From NCBI RefSeq assembly GCF_902459695.1, contig NZ_CABPRZ010000004.1, positions 248,001 through 312,000 on the forward strand: a stretch of DNA of 64,000 nt, written 5' to 3'. Source of the DNA: Pandoraea terrae. GTDB taxonomy: Bacteria > Pseudomonadota > Gammaproteobacteria > Burkholderiales > Burkholderiaceae. The notes beneath the pieces were generated by a model. That model did not search any database. It was not told where the DNA came from and worked only from the letters and a program-made list of their open reading frames with translations. The position numbers were made by a program, and so were the translations under genes. The stretch's first letter is position 1; each line of letters opens with the position of its first letter. This document shows, one piece after another, positions 45,893 through 54,076 of this stretch.

Positions 45893-47620
45893 TCAGTTTT
45901 GCGGCAACGCGAACACGTACAGGGTGCCGCCGCGCGGCACGTTCTCCGCAGCCTTGGCCATCGGGCCGCCCCAGATCGGGTTGGCGCCGCCGTAGCCCGC
46001 CAGAATAGCTACGTATTCCTTACCGTCTACCTCGAACACCGACGGCTGGGCGATCACGCCGCTTGCCAGCTGCGGGCTTTCCCACAACACCTTGCCGGTC
46101 TTCTGGTCAAAGGCGTAGAGGTGTCCGTCGAGCGAGCCGCTGAACGCCAGGCCGCCGGCCGTGCTGGCGACGCCGCCGTTCCATGGCAACTTGCTCCAGT
46201 GGCTCCACACCTTCTCGCCGGTGTCGACGTTGATGGCCTGCAGTTCGCCAAAGCCCTGGCTGCCGGGCTCAGGCTGGATCTCGAAACCTTCGCCGAGATA
46301 CGGCAGGCCCTGCATGTAGCTGACCGTCTTGCCGGACAAGCTCATGCAGGCATGCAGCGCCGGCACGAAGGCCAGACGCGTCTGCGGGTCGTAGGACATC
46401 GACCACCAGTTCTTGCCCCCCAGGAAACTCGGGCACGTTTGAATCGTCGTGCCGGTCTTCGGGTACTTGCTGGCGTCCTGGATCGGTGCGCCATCGGCGT
46501 CGTAACCGGTGACCGAGGTCGCCTTGACGAACGGCTTGGCGTAGATCAGCTTGCCGGTGTTGCGCTCGATTGCGATGAAGTAGCCATTGCGATCGGCGTG
46601 AATGACGGCTTCGTAATCCTTGCCCTCGTACTTGACGTTAGCCACCACCGCCGTATTGACGCCGTCATAGTCCCAGGTGTCATTCGTGGTGTATTGGTAG
46701 TGCCACTTGAGATCGCCGTTGCGCGGATCGAGCGCGAGCAGCGAATCCGAGTACAGGTTCTTGCCCGGCCGCGCGTCGGCCAGCCACGGACCGGGATTAC
46801 CCACGCCCCAGAACAGCGTGTTGGTCTTGACGTCGAACGTGCCGGTCAGCCACGCCGGCGCCCCCGCGTGTTTGTACATTCCGTCTGGCCAGGTATCGCC
46901 GCCCTTTTCCGTCGGCGCCGGCACGGTCCAGCGTTTCCACAACTGCTTGCCGTCGGCCGGGCTCAATGCCGCGATGAAGCCGCGTCCGCCAAACTCGCCG
47001 CCCGCGCTGCCCACCACGAGCGCATCCTTCAAGGCCAGCGGCGCCGACGAGAAGGCATTGCCCATGCCCGGCTCGAACATTCGCTTGCGCCACTGGATCT
47101 TGCCGGTCTTCGCATCGAGCGCGACCACTTGGCCGTCAAGCATGGCCACGTAGGCGCTCTTGCCATACAGCGCTACCCCGCGGTTGATCACGTCGCAACA
47201 GGCGGTCTTGAATGACACCGCGTCGAGCTTCGGGTCGAAGTTCCAGAGCGCCTTGCCGGTTTTCACGTCGAAGGCGTAGACGCGGTCCTTGGGGGTCGTC
47301 ACGAACATATAGTTGCCGTTGACGATCGGCGTCGCTTCGAAACCCTGCTGCAGTTCGGCGGGAAACTTGTAGTGCCAGACCTCGGCGAGCTGCTTGACCG
47401 TGTCGGTATTGATCTGTTTGAGCGGCGAATGACTCTGGCCGCCGTATGAGCGGTAATAGGTCAGCCAGCCCGGATCGTCCTGGGCGGCGGTCAAGCGCTC
47501 GTAGGTGACCGGCGGATAATCGCGTTGCGCCGCAGTCGCGACGCCGGACATGCCGCCGCCGAGCAGGATGCCGCTCAGTATCAGCGTCGAGACGGTAGAC
47601 CGACTTCGAATTTGTTTCAT
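45893..47620 (-). CDS. PQQ-dependent alcohol dehydrogenase with lanthanide-type metal site
   Basis: A 575-residue periplasmic quinoprotein of the methanol/ethanol dehydrogenase family; ATG 47620 follows GGAG and residues 1-31 form a signal peptide. It has an eight-blade propeller with repeated W-docking segments (DAKTGKIQW, NVDTGEKVW, DQKTGKVLW), the adjacent-Cys disulfide C141-C142 (KTACCDV), and metal ligands E209 (GGEFGG), N275 (GVGNPGPW) and D317. Residue 319 is Asp (WDYDG), the extra carboxylate that marks lanthanide-dependent XoxF/PedH/ExaF enzymes; calcium enzymes have Ala, Ser or Thr there. Single haem-free subunit; the cytochrome gene follows. A sigma-54 promoter lies upstream. Confidence 0.95.
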   Translation of the reverse strand: MKQIRSRSTVSTLILSGILLGGGMSGVATAAQRDYPPVTYERLTAAQDDPGWLTYYRSYGGQSHSPLKQINTDTVKQLAEVWHYKFPAELQQGFEATPIVNGNYMFVTTPKDRVYAFDVKTGKALWNFDPKLDAVSFKTACCDVINRGVALYGKSAYVAMLDGQVVALDAKTGKIQWRKRMFEPGMGNAFSSAPLALKDALVVGSAGGEFGGRGFIAALSPADGKQLWKRWTVPAPTEKGGDTWPDGMYKHAGAPAWLTGTFDVKTNTLFWGVGNPGPWLADARPGKNLYSDSLLALDPRNGDLKWHYQYTTNDTWDYDGVNTAVVANVKYEGKDYEAVIHADRNGYFIAIERNTGKLIYAKPFVKATSVTGYDADGAPIQDASKYPKTGTTIQTCPSFLGGKNWWSMSYDPQTRLAFVPALHACMSLSGKTVSYMQGLPYLGEGFEIQPEPGSQGFGELQAINVDTGEKVWSHWSKLPWNGGVASTAGGLAFSGSLDGHLYAFDQKTGKVLWESPQLASGVIAQPSVFEVDGKEYVAILAGYGGANPIWGGPMAKAAENVPRGGTLYVFALPQN

Positions 47621-47676
47621 GAATGTCTCCTGGTTTTCATCGAATGGCACGGGTTTCCGTGCTTGGGCTCAACTAG

Positions 47677-47691
47677 GCAAATCTCATGCCA
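47677..47691 (-). promoter_or_regulatory. Sigma-54 promoter of the PQQ alcohol dehydrogenase operon
   Basis: On the minus strand TGGCATGAGATTTGC, nearly identical to the promoter of the aldehyde dehydrogenase (TGGCATGCAATTTGC). It lies 57 bases before the start codon. The 322-base gap before the porin gene otherwise holds only the activator-like sites. Confidence 0.78.
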
Positions 47692-47797
47692 CTATCTGTG
47701 CCGCCGCCATGCACGTGTCACGGAGCGAGTCACGCTGATGAGGTGCGCGACTGCGTTCGCGATGCCGAGGACTTTGGCGCGCGACTGACACAGCCGC

Positions 47798-47846
47798 TGT
47801 TCCGTCATGGCGCAACGCGCGTTTGGATCTGTTTCGCAACGGAGCA
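47798..47846. promoter_or_regulatory. Paired 17-bp inverted repeats upstream of the alcohol dehydrogenase
   Basis: TGTTCC-GTCAT-GGCGCA (47798-47814) and TGTTTC-GCAAC-GGAGCA (47830-47846) share the TGTNNC-N5-GGNNCA form of the sites before the aldehyde dehydrogenase. Their starts are 32 bases apart, about three helical turns, and they lie 107-169 bases upstream of the -24/-12 element. Probable enhancer sites of the local sigma-54 activator. Confidence 0.55.
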
Positions 47847-47942
47847 ATCCGGGACGACCGGAATTACGGGCGGTGGTGGTAGCTCACACGTTTCATGCAC
47901 TCGGCGTGCTGCCGCGAAGGCATCGCCGTACTGCCGTGCGGC

Positions 47943-49076
47943 TCAGAAGAACAGAAATGCGCCGACCGACGCGCCGTTCATCCGGGCCGAATTGCCGGCG
48001 ACGTCGACCGAGCGCGTCTGGCCCAACTCGCCGACCAGCGTGACGCTTTTGGTCAGCGCGTAATAGGCGCCCAGCGTGACGTTGCTGTTGTAGCGGATCA
48101 GCCCGGGCATGTCGGTACGATTACGGCTCGCGCCGTAATTCAGGCCAAGCTTGAGCTTGTCCGAGGCCTGGTAGCTCGCCTGCAGCAGATAGTTGATGCC
48201 GGTGACGTTGCCTTGGTCGCCGTCCGACAGGATGCCCAGGCCGCGCCCCGTCTGCACGTTGGCGAGCAACCCCAACGGCCCGAGCGCCACCGAGCCGCCG
48301 AGTTCAACTGCCGTCTCGGTGAAGCTCTCGCCGCTCGCGTCGGCATAGAATTTCTGCGTTTTTCCGCCCAGCCAGCCCTTCCAGGTGCCTTGGCGATACG
48401 CCACTTGTGCCTGCACCTGCGGCGCGCTCCTGGAACTGAAGCCGGTGCCGTTGTCGACCGGGCTGACCAGTGCGAACTGTCCCTGGAAACCATTGGCGCT
48501 CGGCGACGTGTAGGCGAATTGACCGTAGGTGCCCAGATACGTGTAGCCGGCGCCGATGTGGCCCAGCGTCACGCGTCCGCGCTGCGTCGCCTGCACGGGA
48601 GCGCCCGCGCCGAGCAGCGTCATGTCGCCCAGAATCGCGTTCGCCCCAAAAATGCCGTAATCGCGGCCGAGCTTGAAGGTGCCAATGTCGGCATTGCCGA
48701 TCGACAGGAAGCCTTGCCGCACGTCGACCGTGCTATTGGGCGCGATCGCGCTGCCGGTGGCGACGGCCGCCATCAAGCCGATGGTGCCCTGCACGTCATA
48801 GTCCCCCTGGCGCGACTTGACCGTGGTCACCAGCGCGTTGGGCAGCAGGCCGTTACCGATCGACGTGCGGCTGTTCTGGCCGCCGCATCCGAGGGCCTTG
48901 CCCGCGAGCGCAGTGCCGGCAACGCTCGCCCCCGAACACGCTACCGATGTGTAGTACGCGTTGACGTCGCCGCTGATCGCGACGTCCCAGTCTCCCGCGT
49001 GAATGTCAACCGCATGCGCGCTTTGCATGCCTTGCAGTGCGCACACCGCCATGGTTGCCTTAACGATACGTCTCAT
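47943..49076 (-). CDS. Outer-membrane general porin, Burkholderia type
   Basis: A 377-residue porin. ATG 49076 follows GGAGGGG. It has a signal peptide ending at AHA (residue 22), then alternating beta strands with many Gly/Tyr/Asn residues, an L3-like loop (GRDYGIFGANAILGDM) and the C-terminal Phe (GASVGAFLFF) needed for barrel insertion. It likely admits the alcohol substrate or metal ions to the periplasm. It is divergent from the TonB-receptor gene, and a sigma-54-like promoter precedes it. Confidence 0.88.
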   Translation of the reverse strand: MRRIVKATMAVCALQGMQSAHAVDIHAGDWDVAISGDVNAYYTSVACSGASVAGTALAGKALGCGGQNSRTSIGNGLLPNALVTTVKSRQGDYDVQGTIGLMAAVATGSAIAPNSTVDVRQGFLSIGNADIGTFKLGRDYGIFGANAILGDMTLLGAGAPVQATQRGRVTLGHIGAGYTYLGTYGQFAYTSPSANGFQGQFALVSPVDNGTGFSSRSAPQVQAQVAYRQGTWKGWLGGKTQKFYADASGESFTETAVELGGSVALGPLGLLANVQTGRGLGILSDGDQGNVTGINYLLQASYQASDKLKLGLNYGASRNRTDMPGLIRYNSNVTLGAYYALTKSVTLVGELGQTRSVDVAGNSARMNGASVGAFLFF

Positions 49077-49131
49077 CGAAATCCCCTCCACGTTTTGATT
49101 GATTGACCGGTTTTTCCGGCGCAGGGGGATC

Positions 49132-49146
49132 GCAATAACCGTGCCG
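49132..49146 (-). promoter_or_regulatory. Sigma-54-like promoter of the porin gene
   Basis: Minus strand CGGCACGGTTATTGC: GGCACG and TTGC with exact -24/-12 spacing, only the first T missing. It lies 56 bases before the porin start. Confidence 0.65.
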
Positions 49147-49285
49147 TGGCGCGCCTGCGCCAAAAGCCGCACCAACACTGGTTTTGCGGGACACGGGGAG
49201 CTTCGCTCGGAGGGATGGCGCCCGAGTCGTTGCGTTTCACCACAGACGGGCGTGCCGTTTCTGAGCAGGCGAAACAACATCGCCG

Positions 49286-49300
49286 TGGCACCGTTCTTGC
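49286..49300 (+). promoter_or_regulatory. Sigma-54 promoter of the TonB-dependent receptor gene
   Basis: TGGCACCGTTCTTGC matches TGGCAC-N5-TTGC exactly and lies 42 bases before ATG 49342. Confidence 0.78.
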
Positions 49301-49341
49301 GTGTTTGGCCGCGACACAAGATGTTGACCGCGAGGAGACAC

Positions 49342-51612
49342 ATGATGTACCGCCTGACACCGGCCGCCCGCGCCGCATTGACGTTTGTCGGCCTGCTGGC
49401 CGCGCTGCATGGCCGCGAAGCGCGCGCGCAGGACGCGGCGCCAGCCGTGGAACTGCCGGCTACGGTGGTGATCGGCACAACGCCGCTGCCCGGGCTGGGC
49501 ACACCGCTCGAGAACGTGCCCGCCAACGTGCAATGGATCCGCGGCAAGACGATTGACGCGCAACATCCGCTCAACCTCACCGACTATTTCGAAGCCAACC
49601 TGGACAGCGTCAGTCTCAATTCGAGTCAGGGCAACCCTTACCAACCCGACGTCAACTACCGCGGCTTCACCGCGTCACCGCTGCTCGGCACGCCGCAGGG
49701 CTTGTCGGTATTCCAGGATGGCGTGCGTATCAACGAGTCGTTCGGGGATGTCGTCAACTGGGACCTGCTGCCGCCCTCGGCCATTCGCAGCGTTCTGGTC
49801 GTGCCCGGCTCGAATCCGTTGTTCGGCCTCAACACGCTCGGCGGCGCGCTAGCCATCACCACACGCAGCGGGCGCGACAGCCCCGGTGGCTCGGTCGCCG
49901 TGTCAGGCGGCTCGTTCGGGCGCCGCACGCTCGAGTTCACGCAAGGCGGCCGGCTCGACAAGGTCGACTATTTCGTGACCCTCAACGACACGGCGGACAA
50001 CGGCTGGGCCGACCATAACGCCAGCCGTGTCAAGCAGGCGTTCGGCAAGCTCGGCTATGCGGATGCCGACACCACGGCGAATCTTTCAGTGACTGCGGCG
50101 GACAACGCCTTGCACGGCGCGCAGACGATCCCGCGCTCGTTCCTGGACAACTTCCGCCAGGCCTATACCTTCCCGGACAGGAACCTGAATCGCGCGACGT
50201 TCTTCAATCTGAACGGCAGTCACTTCTTCAACGAGCAAGTCGAGTTGTCGGTCAACGCGTATTACCGCAAGTTCTTCAACGAGAACGTCAGCAGCAACGT
50301 CAACGGCGAGTTTGGCAGCGTCGATCCGGATACCGGTTCGGTCAACCAGGTCCAGGCCAACAACGCACGCTCGATCGTCGAGCAGGACAGCTATGGCCTC
50401 GGTCTGCAATTGACGCTGCTTGGACATGTGGCCAGCATGGACAATCAATTCGTGGTCGGCGCGAGCGGCGATTTCGCTAATGCCCGCTTCTCGCAGTACG
50501 GGCAGGATGCCCTGTTCACGCCGCAGCGCGATGCCGTTGGCCTGGGCGGCTTTGCCCTGCGCACCGATGCGAAGACGCACAACAGCAATGCCGGCGTATT
50601 CGTGACAGACACGCTGTCGCTGACCGACCAGCTCGCCGTCACGGCATCGGCACGCTATCACCACGCGCAAACCACGCTTGCGGACCAGACCGGCAATCAA
50701 CCGCTGCTCAACGGCTCGCACACGTTCTCGCGACTCAATCCCGCGCTCGGCATCACCTACAACCCGTCGCCCGGAGTGACCGCGTACGCCAACTACAGCG
50801 AAGGCATGCGCGCCCCGACCGCGATCGAGCTGGCTTGCGCGGACCCGGCCGCACCGTGCTCGCTGCCCAACGATTTCATCGCCGATCCGGCGCTGCGGCC
50901 CGTGCTCTCGAAAACGGTCGAGGCCGGTGTGCGCGGCCAGTTCGGCACGGCGTCGAGCTGGCGCGCAGCCGTTTTCCGCACGGATCTCGACAACGATATC
51001 GCCTTCATCAGCAGCAACACCGCGACGGCCGCGACCGGCTTTTTCCAGAATGTCGGCAAGACACGCCGGCAAGGGATCGAGCTCAGTCTCGCGACCCACG
51101 CCGGGCCGGTGGGCGTAACGGCGAGCTACAGCTATATCGATGCGACCTACCGGACGAGCTTCATCGAAAGCAGCCGGAGCAACTCGAGCGCGGATGCCAA
51201 CGGCAACATCACCGTACGCCCGGGCAACCGTATCCCCGGCGTTGCGCGCCATACCGTCAAAATGCGCCTCGACTACAACGTCACGCCCCAATGGGAAATC
51301 GGCACCAATCTCGTGTATCACAGCGCCGTTTTCGCGCGCGGCGACGAGAACAACCAGGATGCCCACGGCCAGATCGGCGCCTACGCGATGCTGGACGTCG
51401 ACACGACCTGGCATGTGACGAAACGGCTGGACGTATTCGCACGCGTGAACAATGTGTTCGACCGGCGCTACGCCAACTTCGGCACGCTCGCGCGAAACGT
51501 CTTCACCGGACCGGGCCATACCTTCGGCGGCGGCAATGCCGTAAGCGAGCAGTTCGTCGGCGTCGGCGCGCCGCGCGGGATTTGGGTGGGCTTACGCTAC
51601 GCGTGGCGCTGA
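49342..51612 (+). CDS. TonB-dependent outer-membrane receptor
   Basis: A 756-residue receptor. ATG 49342 follows GAGGAG; the open frame upstream is noncoding. Signal peptide to about residue 29 (AHGREARAQ-like Ala/Arg end), then a plug domain (PLENVPANVQWIRGKTID, YRGFTASPLLGTPQGLSVF, PGSNPLFGLNTLGGALAI) and a 22-strand barrel ending in YAWR. In the context of a lanthanide-type alcohol dehydrogenase and a sigma-54 promoter, it may import a lanthanide chelate, another metallophore, or PQQ; the sequence alone does not decide. Confidence 0.9.
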   Translation: MMYRLTPAARAALTFVGLLAALHGREARAQDAAPAVELPATVVIGTTPLPGLGTPLENVPANVQWIRGKTIDAQHPLNLTDYFEANLDSVSLNSSQGNPYQPDVNYRGFTASPLLGTPQGLSVFQDGVRINESFGDVVNWDLLPPSAIRSVLVVPGSNPLFGLNTLGGALAITTRSGRDSPGGSVAVSGGSFGRRTLEFTQGGRLDKVDYFVTLNDTADNGWADHNASRVKQAFGKLGYADADTTANLSVTAADNALHGAQTIPRSFLDNFRQAYTFPDRNLNRATFFNLNGSHFFNEQVELSVNAYYRKFFNENVSSNVNGEFGSVDPDTGSVNQVQANNARSIVEQDSYGLGLQLTLLGHVASMDNQFVVGASGDFANARFSQYGQDALFTPQRDAVGLGGFALRTDAKTHNSNAGVFVTDTLSLTDQLAVTASARYHHAQTTLADQTGNQPLLNGSHTFSRLNPALGITYNPSPGVTAYANYSEGMRAPTAIELACADPAAPCSLPNDFIADPALRPVLSKTVEAGVRGQFGTASSWRAAVFRTDLDNDIAFISSNTATAATGFFQNVGKTRRQGIELSLATHAGPVGVTASYSYIDATYRTSFIESSRSNSSADANGNITVRPGNRIPGVARHTVKMRLDYNVTPQWEIGTNLVYHSAVFARGDENNQDAHGQIGAYAMLDVDTTWHVTKRLDVFARVNNVFDRRYANFGTLARNVFTGPGHTFGGGNAVSEQFVGVGAPRGIWVGLRYAWR

Positions 51613-51628
51613 CGGCGGGTCATCGTCA

Positions 51629-52396
51629 CTACAGTTGCACCGAGGCCCGCCCGATGCCCTCGAAATCCACCGTGACAAGTTCGCCGGCGGCCGCGTCGAG
51701 GATACCCGCCCACGTTCCCGTCGTCACCACGCTGCCTGCCGGCACGACACGGCCATCGCGTGTCGCGTGGCGCAGCCAGGCCGTCAGGCAGAACGCCGGA
51801 TCGCCGAGGGGATGCGTGCCTCGGCGTTCCGTCACCGTTTCGCCGATTTGCACCCGGCATGTCTGTGCAGCCCAATCCCGCCGCTCGAACGGACGCCATT
51901 CCCCCAGCACAAGCGCGCCATGCGACTGCAGGTCCGCAAGCTTCAACCGCGCCGGTGCATCGAGGTATTGATCCCACCGGGAATCCACAATCTCGATGGA
52001 AACCGCCATCGCATCGACCAGTGCCGTCGCCGCATTGCCGACGAGCGCCGCCGCCATGACGGCATCGACGTCCCGACCGATTCGCAGTGCGATCTCGGCC
52101 TCAATGCCCCGATGCGTAAAATGCCAGTCGCCCGCATTCGCCGGGCTCTGCCACACGCCAACCGCAGGCAATTCCGCTTGAGTCAGTACCGAGTCCCGCG
52201 TCGGCCCACCGGATTTCCAATACTGGCCGGCGCGCCCCGATTCCCAGCCCATCAGTCGCGCGACCTCGGCCTGCACGGCGTAGGCTTCGGCCTCGCTTTC
52301 GAGCGCCGCTGCGAAATGGGACGTGTCAAGCGTTCGGCGCTCTCGCCGGGCCACCGCCAGTGCTGCGGCCACGGTGGAAATATTTGCTGCGTTCAT
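51629..52396 (-). CDS. 2-keto-4-pentenoate hydratase family protein
   Basis: A 255-residue MhpD-type hydratase/decarboxylase. YWKSGGPTRDS (substrate loop), the acidic GIEAEIALRIGRDVD, VSIEIVDSRW and VTTGTWAG match the family and its paralogue at 13391-14155. ATG 52396 is preferred to a TTG three codons earlier; no strong ribosome site is visible. It is the last gene of the second catabolic cluster, 129 bases after the MFS gene, and its stop is 16 bases from the convergent receptor gene. Confidence 0.85.
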   Translation of the reverse strand: MNAANISTVAAALAVARRERRTLDTSHFAAALESEAEAYAVQAEVARLMGWESGRAGQYWKSGGPTRDSVLTQAELPAVGVWQSPANAGDWHFTHRGIEAEIALRIGRDVDAVMAAALVGNAATALVDAMAVSIEIVDSRWDQYLDAPARLKLADLQSHGALVLGEWRPFERRDWAAQTCRVQIGETVTERRGTHPLGDPAFCLTAWLRHATRDGRVVPAGSVVTTGTWAGILDAAAGELVTVDFEGIGRASVQL

Positions 52397-52525
52397 GATT
52401 TGCAAGTGCTGTAGAAACTACGAAAGGGTTAAATTCGCCGCTCACCGAGCGCCGCCGTCATCCGCATGGTGACCACGGACGACTCGGAATCGTTGAGCGG
52501 CATTCACTTCATTCACTGATCACGC

Positions 52526-53965
52526 TTAGCTCGCCGTCGCCGCTTGTGCCGTCGCGGCGCGCTCCGCATCGTCATCCGCAGATTCGCCCATCGGCCGACC
52601 AAACGTTTCCGGCGCAAACTGCACAGCCAGCGCGAACACCCCGTACATCGCGGCCAGCATGGAGAACATGCCGCCCACACCGAACTCCTGGAACACGCGC
52701 CCGCTCAGCAGTGGCGTCAACGCACCGGCCAACGTGCCCAGCGCGAGAATCACCGAAGTGCCGAAGGCGCGCACACGCGTCGGATATTGCTCCGGCGCGA
52801 AGATCCAGATTGAGGTATTGAGAAGCACCACGCAGAACGTGAACGAGGCGCCAAACAGCAACACCAGCGGGATGTTGAAGGTCAAGAACCCGAAGCACAG
52901 GCCCGCCGTGCAGGCCAATCCAGCCCCGATAGTCAGGACCCGCTTACGCGGAAAATGATAACCGCAGAACGACGCCGCAAGCGCGCCGAACAAACTGCCG
53001 CTTTGCATCACCATCGTGAACAACAGGCTCTTGGAGATGGTGTAGCCCTGCGAGGTCAGGATCGTCGGCATGAGCGTGAGCACCGAAATCTGCGCCCCGT
53101 ACGTCATCGACACCGCGATACCCAGCGCAATCGTGCGACGTGCCAGCTTGCCCGAGAAGATTTCGCCAAGACGCACTTTCTCACGCGGCGCGTCGCTATG
53201 CGGCTCTGCATGGACGTACGCTTTCGGCTTACCCACAAGCTTGCCGAGACGTCCGGATGCCAGAATCGACAGCACGCGGTTGGCTTCCTCCACACGCCCC
53301 TTGGACAGCAGGAAGCGCGGCGTCTCCGGAATGAAGCGGCGATAGAAGATCACGAAAAACGCCGGCACGACCAAACAGCCGAACAGCCAACGCCAGGCAT
53401 CCGCGCCCGGAAACATGGCGAACACCGCCAAGCCGAAGGCTGGCGCCAGCATATTGCCGAAGCCGCCGCTGCCCACGCTGACAAGACCCACCGCCGTGCC
53501 GCGAAAACGCGTCGAGCACAGTTCGGCCAGCATCGTCACGGCAATCGAAATCTCACCGCCCAAGCCGATGCCCACGACGAAACGCCCCGCCGCCAGCACG
53601 CCATAGTTCGGCGCCAATGCGCAGATGATCGCGCCCAACGTAAACAGCAACAGATTGGCGCTCAGCATCGTGCGGCGGCCGTAGCGGTCCGCGATGATGC
53701 CCGAGCCGATGCGGCCGAGCGCGGCAGCACTGAACGTCAGGGTATTGAGCAAGGCGATCTGCGGCACCGAAATGCCCCATTGCTCGCGCAGCATGGGGCC
53801 GATAAGGCCCACAGCGTTCTGTTCGAAGACGTCGAACATCACGCCCAACATGATCATGAAGATGATTTTCTTGTGTGACGCGGTAACACCAATATCGTCC
53901 ATCGCCCGATCCAGCGCTTGCTGCTGGGGGGAGTTGGACGTCTGAACCGTGACTTCTGCACCCAT
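52526..53965 (-). CDS. MFS transporter, aromatic acid:H+ symporter-like
   Basis: A 479-residue inner-membrane carrier with 12 helices. FDVFEQNAVGLIGPMLREQW in helix 1, the loop GIIADRYGRRTML and RFIPETPRFLLSKGR after helix 6 are typical of the AAHS/sugar-porter-like branch. ATG 53965 follows GGAGGAG at eight bases. It has a cytoplasmic linker of about 50 residues after helix 6 and a Ala/Asp-rich tail. It is one of two importers in this cluster and probably takes up an aromatic or dicarboxylic acid. Confidence 0.9.
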   Translation of the reverse strand: MGAEVTVQTSNSPQQQALDRAMDDIGVTASHKKIIFMIMLGVMFDVFEQNAVGLIGPMLREQWGISVPQIALLNTLTFSAAALGRIGSGIIADRYGRRTMLSANLLLFTLGAIICALAPNYGVLAAGRFVVGIGLGGEISIAVTMLAELCSTRFRGTAVGLVSVGSGGFGNMLAPAFGLAVFAMFPGADAWRWLFGCLVVPAFFVIFYRRFIPETPRFLLSKGRVEEANRVLSILASGRLGKLVGKPKAYVHAEPHSDAPREKVRLGEIFSGKLARRTIALGIAVSMTYGAQISVLTLMPTILTSQGYTISKSLLFTMVMQSGSLFGALAASFCGYHFPRKRVLTIGAGLACTAGLCFGFLTFNIPLVLLFGASFTFCVVLLNTSIWIFAPEQYPTRVRAFGTSVILALGTLAGALTPLLSGRVFQEFGVGGMFSMLAAMYGVFALAVQFAPETFGRPMGESADDDAERAATAQAATAS

Positions 53966-54076
53966 GGTTGTCTCCTCCATCTCTGACGTCTGCCGCGGTG
54001 GTCCGCGGACTCTGCGCCACCGGAATCGGTGGAAATGTTGCGTCTTGCGGGGGTGAAATCTCCTTGCTTGTTGTTC

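Noticed and set aside
50086-51519. 477-codon minus-strand frame inside the TonB receptor gene
   Set aside because: Antisense shadow without any recognisable fold; receptor plug and barrel motifs are on the plus strand.
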